A stretch of 64,000 nt of DNA from NCBI GenBank assembly GCA_963777045.1, contig CAVZPD010000007.1, forward strand, positions 1 to 64,000. The letters are read 5' to 3'. The notes beneath the pieces were generated by a model. That model did not search any database, was not told where the DNA came from, and saw only the letters and a program-made list of their open reading frames with translations. Source of the stretch: JAPSGM01 sp963777045. GTDB lineage: Bacteria; Chloroflexota; Limnocylindria; QHBO01. The position numbers were made by a program, and so were the translations under genes. Of this stretch, positions 6,218-15,709 are shown one piece after another (within the stretch, counting starts at the first letter, position 1; the number at the start of each line of letters is the position of its first letter).

Positions 6218-7756
6218 CTAGATCCAGCACCAGCCGGAAGGCGGTGGGCCCTCGTTGATCTCGTCATCGGGCAGCCGCAGGGTCGGAGCACCCGGCCGCG
6301 CGCAGTCGGTCAGCCACATGCGCGACCGCCACGCGCCGGGCTCCATCGGCAGGGCGGTGGCCAGCGGGAAGAAGAAGACGAAGAGCGCAACCACGGCCAC
6401 CGCTGCCACGCCGATCGCGACCCGCCCGGCCAGCCAGCGCCAGGCCCAGGCAGCGGCCAGGCCGGCTGCTCCATACAGGAAGGGCAGCGTGGGCAGGATG
6501 TACCAGATGAAGACCTCGTTGCGGTCGCCCTGCAGCGCCAGCCACGGGAGGTAGGTGGCGATCGCCGCGACCAGCAGGACGAGCTCCGGCCGCCAGACGG
6601 ACCAGCCGAGCCGGGCCCAGCGCACGCCGGCCCAGGCGAAGGCGCTTCCTGCCAGCAGCCACGCCAGCGGGCTGCCGATGGCCAGGATCTCGCGGTACGT
6701 CCCGCCATCGGCGCTGAAGTAGTAGGCGACGGGGCGCTTCAGCAGCAGCCAGGCCCATGGTGGCGACTCGTACGGGTGGTTGCCGGCGAGCTGGGTGTGG
6801 AAGGTGAGCATCGCCTGCTGGTGCTCCCAGATGCCGCGCCAGACCGTTCCCTCTCGCCACGGCAGGCCGATCAGGTCACCGGGCATGCGGCCGATGTACG
6901 AGGCGAGGTAGACGAGGATCGGCACGATGCCGAGCAGCACCACCGTCCGCAGTGCCTCCTCCCGCAGGGCGATCCATGAGGCCGCTCGCCATCCCCGCTG
7001 CGGCCCCTCCGGCAGCGCGCCGGCTCGCCGCCGTGCGGCGATCTCCCAGGCGACGATCAGCGGCAGCAGGCCGAGGGCCAGGTAGGCACCCGACCACTTG
7101 ACCGCGATGGCTGCACCCAGGGCGACGCCCGCGGCCAGGCGCCAGGGGCGGTGGAGCGCAATGGCCGCAGCCCAGCCGCGCGGGGTGCGATCCCACGCCG
7201 TCCCGCGATCCCGGTCGCGGTCCAGGACGGCGAAGAGGACAGCGGCGATCACGAGGGTGGTGACGAAGACGTCGAGCATCGCGATGCGCGACTGGACCAG
7301 GTGCAGCAGGTCCGCGGCCAGCAACGCTGCCGCCGAGAAGGCGCCAACCGTTGCCGTGGTTGGGGGAGCGTCGCGGAGGAGGCGCCGCACGAGAAGGTAG
7401 AGCAGCAGCACGCCGAGCGTGCCGGCCACGGCGGCCATCACCCGCCATCCGAACTCGTCGTACCCGAAGAGCCTGATGCCCGCGCCGATGATCCAGTTCC
7501 CGAGCGGCGGATGGGCGCGGCTCGCCAGCTCGTCGATCCCGCAATCCGGCGTGCCGATCACGTAGCGACAGGCGTTCTGCGCGTAGAAGATCTCGTCGAA
7601 GACGAGCCCCACCGGCCGGCTCAGCCCGGACAGCCGGACGACGGCGGCGCCCAGCCCAACGGCCGCCAGCGCCGCCCAGTCGAGGCGGGACCAGCCGGGC
7701 CGATGGACGCCGTTCACGCTCGGGTGCTCCTGTCGCGTTCTCTGAGTCAGATCCAT
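6218..7756 (-). CDS. Dolichyl-phosphate-mannose-type protein mannosyltransferase (GT39)
   Basis: This 512-residue polytopic membrane enzyme probably transfers mannose from a polyprenyl-phosphate carrier to secreted proteins (the actinobacterial PMT type). The first external loop carries the acidic catalytic motif F-D-E (residues 53-55), followed by I-F-Y-A-Q. H-P-P-L-G-N-W (82-88) matches the PMT consensus. About ten to eleven hydrophobic helices follow. A tail near residue 480 contains W-R-S-R-M-W, and the last residues are rich in Pro and Gly. The ATG at 7756 gives a cytosolic N-terminus of about 25 residues. The 3' end lies 3 bases from tRNA-Arg on the other strand. GT39/GT87-type enzymes occur twice in this window (see 31698-32672). 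Confidence 0.85.
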   Translation of the reverse strand: MDLTQRTRQEHPSVNGVHRPGWSRLDWAALAAVGLGAAVVRLSGLSRPVGLVFDEIFYAQNACRYVIGTPDCGIDELASRAHPPLGNWIIGAGIRLFGYDEFGWRVMAAVAGTLGVLLLYLLVRRLLRDAPPTTATVGAFSAAALLAADLLHLVQSRIAMLDVFVTTLVIAAVLFAVLDRDRDRGTAWDRTPRGWAAAIALHRPWRLAAGVALGAAIAVKWSGAYLALGLLPLIVAWEIAARRRAGALPEGPQRGWRAASWIALREEALRTVVLLGIVPILVYLASYIGRMPGDLIGLPWREGTVWRGIWEHQQAMLTFHTQLAGNHPYESPPWAWLLLKRPVAYYFSADGGTYREILAIGSPLAWLLAGSAFAWAGVRWARLGWSVWRPELVLLVAAIATYLPWLALQGDRNEVFIWYILPTLPFLYGAAGLAAAWAWRWLAGRVAIGVAAVAVVALFVFFFPLATALPMEPGAWRSRMWLTDCARPGAPTLRLPDDEINEGPPPSGWCWI

Positions 7757-7838
7757 GCTAGCGCTACGCCCTGCTAGACTCGCCGCAGGCCATCAAGCGA
7801 TCGAGAGATCGGCGCGACGAGCGGGGATGCGAGGTTCG

Positions 7839-8282
7839 ATGAACTACGAGCTCTTCATGGCGGAGGCGATTGCGGAGGCCCGCCGAGGCGGAGAGGAAGG
7901 CGAAGTTCCCGTCGGCGCGGTGGCTGTCCTCGACGACGCGATGATCGCGCGCGACCACGACCGTATCCTGCTGCAGCGAGATCCGACCGCCCACGCGGTG
8001 CTGCTGACGCTCCAGGCCGCGGCCCGCAAGCTCGAGCAGCGTCGCCTCTCCGAGGTGACCATCTTCGCCACCCACGAACCGTGCGCGATGTGCGTGGGAG
8101 CCATGATCGAGGCGCAGGTCGGTGCGGTCGTCTACGCCGTGCCGGACGAGCTGCGGGGCGCCGCTGGCGGCGTCATCCAGCTTGCGCGTGATCCGGCCAT
8201 GTCGCACCAGCTGTCGATCATCTCCGGCGTCCGCGAAGCTGAGGCGCGCAGGCTCGCCCAGGACTCGGCCGCCGTCGGCTGA
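7839..8282 (+). CDS. tadA: TadA-family deaminase lacking the catalytic glutamate
   Basis: The family converts A34 of tRNA-Arg(ACG) to inosine. The 147-residue protein keeps the fold: V-P-V-G-A-V (23-28), D-P-T-A-H-A (48-53) and P-C-A-M-C (81-85), so the zinc ligands H52, C82 and C85 are intact. The proton-shuttle glutamate of H-A-E is V54 (GTG instead of GAG), and the base-contacting Asn before it (H-N in TadA) is D41. Deamination is therefore not expected. The position upstream of ffs-dnaX-ybaB-recR is the standard tadA locus of Gram-positive bacteria, so this is probably the true orthologue and not a random paralogue. A start at 7827 is also possible. It could retain tRNA binding, or it could be an early pseudogene. 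Confidence 0.85.
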   Translation: MNYELFMAEAIAEARRGGEEGEVPVGAVAVLDDAMIARDHDRILLQRDPTAHAVLLTLQAAARKLEQRRLSEVTIFATHEPCAMCVGAMIEAQVGAVVYAVPDELRGAAGGVIQLARDPAMSHQLSIISGVREAEARRLAQDSAAVG

Positions 8283-8350
8283 GCGCGGGCGGGATGGCCC
8301 GTCCATCGGTCCATCGGTCCATCGGTCGATCCTTTGGTAGACTCCGCCGC

Positions 8351-8437
<87 letters not shown>

Positions 8438-8481
8438 CCTCGAGCCCGCACCATCCGAGATCCCTGCGTTGCCGCAGTCGC

Positions 8482-8569
8482 GGAGAGGTCGCCTAGAGGC
8501 CTATGGCGCCGCACTGGAAATGCGGTTCGGGGCAACCCGTCGGGGGTTCGAATCCCCCCCTCTCCGCCA
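8482..8569 (+). tRNA. tRNA-Ser(GGA)
   Basis: Class II tRNA: acceptor GGAGAGG/CCTCTCC, anticodon stem CCGCA/TGCGG around C-T-G-G-A-A-A (anticodon GGA), variable arm with GGG/CCC, T arm GGGGG-TTCGAAT-CCCCC, encoded CCA. It is 44 bases after tRNA-Ser(CGA). Confidence 0.96.
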
Positions 8570-8622
8570 ACCCTCGCCGGAGCCCGTGCTCGCAGAACCG
8601 GTAGCTCCGCCTCCCCGCGCGC

Positions 8623-8799
8623 CGATAGATCGTCCAGATCGCGCCCGAACGCGTTCCTGGGTCGCTGTTTGCCACATCTATCGGTGCAGGCTGAACATGG
8701 CGGAGCACCCTGGGATGGGTCGGAGGCGCGCCCTGGACCGATAGATCTCCCATTCGTGAGCCAGGCCTCGGCGCCTGGTGTGAATCGTGAGATCTATCG
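8623..8799. repeat. Four-box CGATAGATC array A
   Basis: Four copies of a 9-base box alternate in direction: CGATAGATC at 8623-8631, its reverse at 8676-8684 (ATCTATCGG), forward at 8739-8747, reverse at 8791-8799. Centre-to-centre spacings are 53, 63 and 52, close to 5, 6 and 5 helical turns. The same arrangement occurs at 44958-45133 with unrelated sequence between the boxes. It occupies the otherwise empty gap between tRNA-Ser and the SRP RNA. Confidence 0.8.
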
Positions 8800-8984
8800 A
8801 CGCTCGGGACCTGGCCGCTTCGACGACCCCGATTGACCGATGCCTCCCGCGGACCTACCATTCGCCGCGGTCGTGCTAGGCGGGGAACTAGCGGTGCCCT
8901 GCACCCGCAATCCGCTACAGCGGGGCTGAATTCCCGGCCGAGGCCGCCGTGCCTCCGCCTCCCATGAGATCGACCGACGTCGAG

Positions 8985-9090
8985 AGTCGGGTCCCACGCA
9001 GCGAAGGTCCGTGAACCCCGTCAGGTCCGGAAGGAAGCAGCGGTAAGCGATCGCCTTCGGGTGCCGTGGGGCGACCTGGCTGGAGCCGGT
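8985..9090 (+). ncRNA. ffs: Signal recognition particle RNA (4.5S type)
   Basis: This is the RNA core of the signal recognition particle, which binds Ffh and targets membrane proteins. The conserved apical domain is plain at 9022-9050, with GTCAGGTCCGGAAGGAAGCA followed by GCGGTAAGC. The opposite strand GGTGCCGTGGGG and then CCTGGCTGG closes the helix. The size of about 100 nt is the small bacterial form without an Alu domain. The ends are approximate. It lies directly upstream of dnaX, as in many Gram-positive bacteria. Confidence 0.92.
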
Positions 9091-9217
9091 CGAGCCTCGT
9101 GATGCGGTAGGTGCGCGATCGACGCCGGGTGCACGACCAACTCATTACCTCGCGCCCGGCCCAGCCCAGCCGCGGCTCGGGAAGCGCAGCAGCCCGTTGG
9201 TGTACGGTAGGGAAGCC

Positions 9218-10855
9218 ATGTCGACGCCCCTCCCCATGGATCCCTCCACCGCCGGCGCGGGCGCCGATCAGCACCGCGCCCTCTACCGCCGCTGGCGTTC
9301 GCAGCGCTTCGGCCAGGTCATCGGCCAGGACGCGATCGTGGCAACCCTGCGACGCGCCGTGGCCAGCGATCGGATCTCGCACGCCTACCTCTTCGTCGGG
9401 CCGCGCGGCACCGGCAAGACCTCCACCGCCCGCATCCTGGCCAAGGCCATCAACTGCACGGATCGCGGCGACGACGGGGAGCCGTGCGACGCCTGCCCCG
9501 CCTGCGTCTCGATCCGGGAGGGCCGGGCGATGGACGTGATCGAGATCGATGCCGCCAGCCACGGCCTGGTTGAGGACGCGCGTGAGCTCGTCATGCGGGC
9601 ACTGACGGCGCCATCGGAGTTGCGCCGGCGCGTCTACATCATCGACGAGGTCCACATGCTCAGCACGCACGCCTTCAACGCGCTGCTGAAGATGGTCGAG
9701 GAGCCGCCCGACCACGTCGTCTTCGTGCTGGCCACCACCGACACCCACAAGGTGCCGGCCACCGTCATCAGCCGCACCCAGCGCTTCGACTTCCGCCGCC
9801 TGCAGCCCGATGCGATCGTCGGCAAGCTGTCGCGCATCGTCGAGGCCGAGGGAGCCAGCGCCGAGCCCGCGGCGCTCGAGCTGATCGCACGACTGGCCGA
9901 TGGCGGGATGCGCGACGCCGAGTCGCTCCTGGACCAGGTCCTCTCCTACGCCGGCGATCGCGTCACCGCGGAGGCTGTCCGCGAGTCGGTTGGCCTGGCC
10001 GATGAGGGGGCGGTCGCGGCCCTGATCGACGCCTACCTCGCCGGGGATGCCCCGGCGGCGCTCGACGTGGTCGATTCCTTCGCGGACGCTGGGCGCGACA
10101 TGGGCCAGGTCGCGTCGCAGGCCGAGGCAGAGGCGCGCCGTCGCCTCCTGGCGCATGCCGGCGAGCCGGCGACGGCGCGAGCCCTCGCCACCATGCTGCG
10201 CACCCTCGGCGAGGCGGCCGGAGCCGGCGCGCGCGAGGGCCGGGCGCGCCTGGCGATGGAGCTCCTGGCCGTTGACCTGCTGCCGCAGCCATCCCGGTCG
10301 TCGACGGCTGCTCAGCCGGCGCCCCAGGCCCGGCCCGCCGCCGCGTCCGCTCGTGCCGCAGAGCAGCCCAAGGCGCCTGACCCGCCGTTGGCGGCCGCCA
10401 AGCCGGCAGCGGCCGATCGTCCGGCGACGGTTGCAGAGGAGCCTCCGCCGGCGCCGGCAGCACCGAGAGTTGGCGAGCAGCGACCGGAACTGGCGGCCGT
10501 CACGGCGCGCTGGTCCGACGTGGTCGAGCGCGCCGCTCCCGCCATCAAGCCCCTGCTCGCGGAGTGCCGTCCCATCGCGTTGGAGGGTGTCCGGCTCACG
10601 CTCGCCTTCCCGGAGGAGCGGCGCTTCATGCGGGAGAAGGCCGCGACGAGGGCGCCCGCCATCGAGCAGCTGCTCAGCGAGGTACTGAGCGGCAGCTGGG
10701 CGATCGAGTGCATCGCCAGCAACATCGACCTCGCCCCGCTCACCATGGCGCAGGCGGTTGCGCCCGACAGCGATGACCCCGACGCCCAGGCGCTGCTGGA
10801 CGGCGTCCTGCGCATCACCGGCGGGGAGCTCGTCGAAGCCCCCGAGGTCCGGTGA
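9218..10855 (+). CDS. dnaX: DNA polymerase III subunit gamma/tau
   Basis: This is the clamp-loader ATPase subunit that assembles the sliding clamp and tethers polymerase cores. The 545-residue protein has Walker A at 61-68 (G-P-R-G-T-G-K-T), a zinc module C80/C90/C93/C96, Walker B at 141-146 (I-I-D-E-V-H) and sensor/arginine-finger motif S-R-T at 185-187 (usually S-R-C). The AAA+ lid continues to about residue 250, then domain III. A long Ala/Pro-rich linker (365-425) leads to a compact C-terminal domain of the tau type. The ATG at 9218 follows GTAGGGAA. I saw no poly-A slippery site that would give a separate gamma form. It heads the dnaX-ybaB-recR operon, spaced 31 and 7 bp. Confidence 0.96.
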   Translation: MSTPLPMDPSTAGAGADQHRALYRRWRSQRFGQVIGQDAIVATLRRAVASDRISHAYLFVGPRGTGKTSTARILAKAINCTDRGDDGEPCDACPACVSIREGRAMDVIEIDAASHGLVEDARELVMRALTAPSELRRRVYIIDEVHMLSTHAFNALLKMVEEPPDHVVFVLATTDTHKVPATVISRTQRFDFRRLQPDAIVGKLSRIVEAEGASAEPAALELIARLADGGMRDAESLLDQVLSYAGDRVTAEAVRESVGLADEGAVAALIDAYLAGDAPAALDVVDSFADAGRDMGQVASQAEAEARRRLLAHAGEPATARALATMLRTLGEAAGAGAREGRARLAMELLAVDLLPQPSRSSTAAQPAPQARPAAASARAAEQPKAPDPPLAAAKPAAADRPATVAEEPPPAPAAPRVGEQRPELAAVTARWSDVVERAAPAIKPLLAECRPIALEGVRLTLAFPEERRFMREKAATRAPAIEQLLSEVLSGSWAIECIASNIDLAPLTMAQAVAPDSDDPDAQALLDGVLRITGGELVEAPEVR

Positions 10856-10886
10856 CCGAACCAGAACAGCCAGGAGAGAAGACCAC

Positions 10887-11231
10887 GTGAACATCGGCCA
10901 GATCGCCAAGATGGCGCAGCAGATGCAGACGCAGCTCGCCCAGATCCAGGAGGAGCTGCGCGAAACGACGCTCGAGGCCACCGCCGGCGGGGGAGCCGTA
11001 CGCGTCGTGATCACCGGCGCACAGGAGATCCGCTCCATCGAGATCGACCCCAGTGCCGTCGACCCCGAGGAGACGGAGATGCTTCAGGACCTGGTGCTCA
11101 CTGCGGTCAACGACGCCATTGGACGCTCGAAGGAGCTGGAGCGCGAGCGTATGGGATCCGTCGCCGGCGGCATGGGCCTGCCGGGCATGCCGGGCCTGGG
11201 CGGACCCTCCGTCCCGCCACCGATCCGCTGA
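10887..11231 (+). CDS. ybaB: YbaB/EbfC nucleoid-associated protein
   Basis: This small DNA-binding protein forms a homodimer and coats the nucleoid; in many bacteria it is always next to recR. The 114-residue protein starts with GTG after GGAGAGAAG. Residues 1-35 are the amphipathic first helix (I-A-K-M-A-Q-Q-M-Q). The central sheet holds V-R-V-V-I-T-G (37-43) and E-I-R-S-I-E-I-D, and a second helix runs about 60-95. The last 20 residues are a Gly/Met/Pro-rich tail (G-L-P-G-M-P-G), probably disordered. It sits between dnaX and recR in one operon. Confidence 0.95.
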   Translation: MNIGQIAKMAQQMQTQLAQIQEELRETTLEATAGGGAVRVVITGAQEIRSIEIDPSAVDPEETEMLQDLVLTAVNDAIGRSKELERERMGSVAGGMGLPGMPGLGGPSVPPPIR

Positions 11232-11238
11232 TCCGCGC

Positions 11239-11853
11239 GTGACGGGTCTCATTGCGCCGGTCGCGCGGCTGATCGACGAGTTCAGCCGCCTCCCCGGCGT
11301 GGGGCGCAAGACCGCCCAACGCCTCGCGTACCACGTCCTCCGCGCGCCGGCCGACGAGGCCCGCTCGCTGGCCGCCGCACTGATCGCGGTCAAGGAGGAG
11401 GTCGACTACTGCTCGATCTGCTGCAACATCACCGATCGCGGGGTGGACCCGTGTGCCATCTGCGCCGATCCGCGGCGCGACGCGACCCGGATCTGCGTCG
11501 TCGAAGAGCCGCTCGACGTGCTCGCCATCGAGCGCACGGCGGAGTTCCGAGGCCGCTACCACGTCCTGCACGGCGCCATCAGCCCGCTGGATGGCATCGG
11601 CCCCGATCGCATCCGTGCCAAGGAGCTGATCGGACGGGTCAGCGAAGGCGGCGTGGACGAGGTCATCCTGGCCACCAATCCGAACCTGGAGGGAGAGGCG
11701 ACGGCCATGTATCTGGCCGACCTCATCGCCGATCAGGTGCGGTCGGTGACCCGCATCGCGCGCGGCCTGCCGGTGGGTGGCGACCTCGAATACGCAGACG
11801 ACGTCACCCTGATCCGCTCGTTCCAGGGACGGCGCCAGGTCGAGCGCGGCTGA
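11239..11853 (+). CDS. recR: Recombination mediator RecR
   Basis: RecR works with RecF/RecO to load RecA on gapped DNA. The 204-residue length is normal. The helix-hairpin-helix is at residues 18-30 (L-P-G-V-G-R-K-T-A-Q-R). The zinc finger is C58-x2-C61 with C72-x2-C75. The Toprim domain follows, with C-V-V-E-E (86-90) supplying its acidic residue, A-T-N-P-N-L-E-G-E-A-T-A, and the C-terminal G-L-P-V-G-G-D-L-E-Y-A-D-D Walker-B-like motif. The start is GTG, 7 bp after ybaB. Only 6 bases separate the stop codon from the -35 box of the 16S rRNA promoter. Confidence 0.96.
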   Translation: MTGLIAPVARLIDEFSRLPGVGRKTAQRLAYHVLRAPADEARSLAAALIAVKEEVDYCSICCNITDRGVDPCAICADPRRDATRICVVEEPLDVLAIERTAEFRGRYHVLHGAISPLDGIGPDRIRAKELIGRVSEGGVDEVILATNPNLEGEATAMYLADLIADQVRSVTRIARGLPVGGDLEYADDVTLIRSFQGRRQVERG

Positions 11854-11859
11854 GCTCGC

Positions 11860-11888
11860 TTGACAGTACCGTGGGGGTGCTCTATCGT
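11860..11888 (+). promoter_or_regulatory. 16S rRNA promoter
   Basis: TTGACA (11860-11865), a 17-base spacer and TATCGT (11883-11888) form a near-consensus sigma-A promoter, about 230 bases before the 16S gene. The spacer carries GGGGGTGCT, similar to the spacer of the separate 23S promoter at 16665. Confidence 0.8.
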
Positions 11889-12031
11889 CCTCAATCGCGC
11901 CGGTCACTCCGGCGGGCGTCTCAAGAACGACGGTCCGTGAATCGGTCCGTGCCGCTTGGCGCCAGGGGTTCCGATACCAAACGGAGGCCTCAAATCGAAC
12001 GAAGCCGATCCGTCGGCAAGTGACCTTAACA

Positions 12032-12052
12032 GCTGAAGAGTGACAGGAACCC
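12032..12052 (+). promoter_or_regulatory. 5' arm of the 16S processing stem
   Basis: These 21 bases are an exact reverse complement of 13783-13803 in the 16S trailer. Such a stem brings the two ends of pre-16S RNA together for RNase III-type cleavage. It encloses the 16S gene only. Confidence 0.85.
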
Positions 12053-12089
12053 ACACGAAGTCAGCAGGATTGAGTCTGAACCGTTAACG

Positions 12090-12115
12090 GTGGTGGAGCC
12101 TTCGGGCAAGACCAC
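12090..12115 (+). other. Hairpin just upstream of 16S rRNA
   Basis: GTGGT (12090-12094) pairs with ACCAC (12111-12115), and an inner GCC/GGC closes a TTCG tetraloop. TGTTTTTT follows, which resembles an intrinsic terminator, but several of those T's probably belong to the mature 16S 5' end. A role in leader folding or antitermination is possible. Confidence 0.5.
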
Positions 12116-12119
12116 TGTT

Positions 12120-13631
<1,512 letters not shown>

Positions 13632-13782
13632 GGGAGTTCCCGGTCAGCCGGTTCGCCGGATGACCGAACCTTCCAGGTCGATCGACCGATCGCAAGCGTC
13701 CATTCGCGAGGGAATGGACACCGCGCAAGCGGATGATCGGATCGTCCTCGCCATCGCAGACCTGACTCCTGCAGACCTACGC

Positions 13783-13803
13783 GGGTTCCTGTCACTCTTC
13801 AGC
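13783..13803 (+). promoter_or_regulatory. 3' arm of the 16S processing stem
   Basis: It is a perfect 21-base complement of 12032-12052. It lies between the 16S 3' end and the terminator, so the 16S precursor can be processed without any downstream rRNA. Confidence 0.85.
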
Positions 13804-13817
13804 CGCCGAGGTTCGTG

Positions 13818-13842
13818 AGCCGTCCCGTTGCGGGGCGGCTCT
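13818..13842 (+). terminator. Terminator after 16S rRNA
   Basis: GAGCCGTCCC and GGGGCGGCTC form a 10-bp stem with one G-T pair around a 5-base loop, followed by TTCGTCTG. It is placed between the 16S trailer stem and tRNA-Ile, which suggests that 16S is transcribed as a separate unit. Confidence 0.7.
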
Positions 13843-13902
13843 TCGTCTGCCCGGCGCAAGGTTGCGCTGCCGGACGGCGCCGGGTACGATGCGGCCCCCG
13901 AG

Positions 13903-13979
13903 GGGCGTTTAGCTCAGCTGGTTAGAGCACTGCCCTGATAAGGCAGAGGTCTCTGGTTCGAGTCCAGAAACGCCCACCA
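13903..13979 (+). tRNA. tRNA-Ile(GAU)
   Basis: Acceptor GGGCGTT/AACGCCC, D arm GCTC/GAGC, anticodon loop C-T-G-A-T-A-A (GAT), T arm CTGG-TTCGAGT-CCAG, encoded CCA. It is a relic of the ancestral 16S-tRNA-Ile-tRNA-Ala-23S order, now parted from tRNA-Ala by two protein genes. Confidence 0.97.
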
Positions 13980-14011
13980 CCTTCCCCTCGAACAGCCCGC
14001 GGAGGGCGCCG

Positions 14012-14809
14012 ATGGCCACCACGCCCCCACCGCCAGCTGAAGATGCGGACCGCCAGATGGGCATCCTCGACGAGCCCAACGAGGGGCGCGAGCTCCTCGC
14101 CTCGGTCGACACGCTCGTCTACGCGCGCCACCCCGTTCGCACGCACCTCGTGACGCCGGCGGACGACGCCGTCGAGGTTGCCAGCCGCTACGTCGACCCC
14201 CTCGATTCTGACGTGGCCCTGGTGGCGGTGAGCGAGCGGATGGTCGCCATCACCCAGGGTCGCTCGCATCCGATGTCAGAGATCCGACCCGGCCGCCTGG
14301 CCCGGTTCCTCGTCCGATTCGTGACGCGACCCGGCTACGGGATCGGCCTGGGGACAGCGGAGACGATGCAGCTGGCGATCGACGAGGTCGGAGCGGCGCG
14401 GATCCTGTTCGCGGCAGCGGTCAGCGCCGTCACCAAGCCCTTCGGCGTCCACGGGCTCTTCTACCGGATCGCCGGGCCGCAGGCGGGCGCCATCGACGGG
14501 CCGACCAGCTATACGATCCCGCCCTACAACCAGGCGGCCACCCTCGGGCCCAGGGATCCCAACGGCGCCGCCCGCGCCCTGGCCGCGGCCCTCGACCGGC
14601 CGGTGGCGGTCATCGACGCCAACGACGCGGGCTGCAAGGTCCTGGGTGCGAGTCCCGGCCTGGACCGACGCCTCGTCGCCCGGCTCTTCGCCGACAACCC
14701 GCTCGGCCAGGCCCGCGAGCAGACGCCGATATGCGTGGTGCGCCGAGTTCCGTGGCCGGCCGGGCAGCCGCTTCCTCCTGAGCCGCGGCGTCGTCTCACG
14801 CCCCCCTGA
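14012..14809 (+). CDS. F420-0:gamma-glutamyl ligase-like (CofE-related) protein
   Basis: This 265-residue protein resembles the CofE-like family, whose best-known members add L-glutamate to coenzyme F420-0. Visible signs are an early T-H-L-V-T-P segment, the V-A-V-S-E-R-M-V-A-I-T-Q-G-R strand and loop (about 72-85), an aromatic core T-S-Y-T-I-P-P-Y-N-Q-A, and the D-P-N-G-A-A-R-A-L motif followed by V-A-V-I-D-A-N-D (near 196-203). The C-terminus is proline-rich. It has diverged from true CofE, so the substrate is not certain; related uncharacterised ligases exist in Chloroflexota. Another F420-type enzyme is at 47027. It lies between tRNA-Ile and purU, in what is normally the 16S-23S spacer. 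The next gene starts 10 bases after its stop. Confidence 0.6.
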   Translation: MATTPPPPAEDADRQMGILDEPNEGRELLASVDTLVYARHPVRTHLVTPADDAVEVASRYVDPLDSDVALVAVSERMVAITQGRSHPMSEIRPGRLARFLVRFVTRPGYGIGLGTAETMQLAIDEVGAARILFAAAVSAVTKPFGVHGLFYRIAGPQAGAIDGPTSYTIPPYNQAATLGPRDPNGAARALAAALDRPVAVIDANDAGCKVLGASPGLDRRLVARLFADNPLGQAREQTPICVVRRVPWPAGQPLPPEPRRRLTPP

Positions 14810-14819
14810 CCCGCCAGCC

Positions 14820-15665
14820 ATGCCCCAGCTGATCCTGACCCTCTCATGCCCGGACCGTCCGGGCATCGTGGCCGGCGTGGCGAGCCTCATCGCCGCGCAC
14901 GGCGGCAACATCATCGACAGCGACCAGTTCGGCGACCCCGACGCCGGCCGCTTCTTCATGCGGGTCCACTTCAGCGCCGACGGCGATGGCGCGAAGTCCT
15001 GGCGCGAGGCGTTCGAGCCGCTGGCGGCGAAGCTGAAGCTGACCTGGGAGCTGCATGACGCGTCGGAGCGGCCGCGCCTGGTGGTCCTCGTCTCGCGCGA
15101 GGGTCACTGCCTCAACGACCTCCTGTACCGCTGGCGCACCGGCGCGATCCGTGCCGAGATCGTGGGGGTCGCATCGGCCCACGACGACTTCCGGCCCCTC
15201 GCTGACGCCTACGCGCTTCCCTACCATCGGCTGCCAGCGCCGGGGACATCGTCGGCGGAGCTGGATGGCGCGCTGCTGCGCCTGGTGGCGTCGGAGCGGG
15301 TCGAGCTTGTCGTGCTCGCGCGCTACATGCAGATTCTCGGTGGCGATGCCTGCCGTGCCCTCGCCGGACGAGCGATCAACATCCACCACTCGTTCCTGCC
15401 CTCGTTCAAGGGAGCGCAACCGTACCGCCAGGCGCACGAACGCGGCGTCAAGCTCATCGGCGCGACGGCGCACTACGTGACCGGCGAGCTCGACGAGGGG
15501 CCGATCATCGAGCAGGAGGTCGCCCGCGTCGACCACGCCCACAGCGTGGCGGAACTCTCGCGCGTGGGACGGGACGTCGAGTGCGTGGCGCTGGCGCGCG
15601 CGGTCCGCTGGCACGTCGAGCGTCGCGTCCTGCTGCACGGCAACCGCACCGTCGTCTTCCGCTGA
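14820..15665 (+). CDS. purU: Formyltetrahydrofolate deformylase
   Basis: PurU hydrolyses 10-formyl-THF to formate and THF, balancing one-carbon pools for purine synthesis. The 281-residue length is standard. Residues 1-75 are an ACT domain (L-S-C-P-D-R-P-G-I-V). The catalytic domain follows, with V-L-V-S-R-E-G-H-C-L-N-D-L (the S-x-x-x-H-C-L signature), A-R-Y-M-Q-I-L and the active-site segment I-N-I-H-H-S-F-L-P-S-F-K-G. G-A-T-A-H-Y-V-T and E-L-D-E-G-P-I-I carry the catalytic aspartate. The His and Asp residues needed for hydrolysis are present. The ATG at 14820 sits 10 bases after the CofE-like stop. Confidence 0.95.
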   Translation: MPQLILTLSCPDRPGIVAGVASLIAAHGGNIIDSDQFGDPDAGRFFMRVHFSADGDGAKSWREAFEPLAAKLKLTWELHDASERPRLVVLVSREGHCLNDLLYRWRTGAIRAEIVGVASAHDDFRPLADAYALPYHRLPAPGTSSAELDGALLRLVASERVELVVLARYMQILGGDACRALAGRAINIHHSFLPSFKGAQPYRQAHERGVKLIGATAHYVTGELDEGPIIEQEVARVDHAHSVAELSRVGRDVECVALARAVRWHVERRVLLHGNRTVVFR

Positions 15666-15709
15666 CTTTGACCGGGCGCCGCGCCGCGGATACGATCTGC
15701 CGGCGGCGT

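Noticed and set aside
9197..10855. Programmed frameshift in dnaX giving gamma
   Set aside because: No A-rich slippery heptamer with a following hairpin was found.
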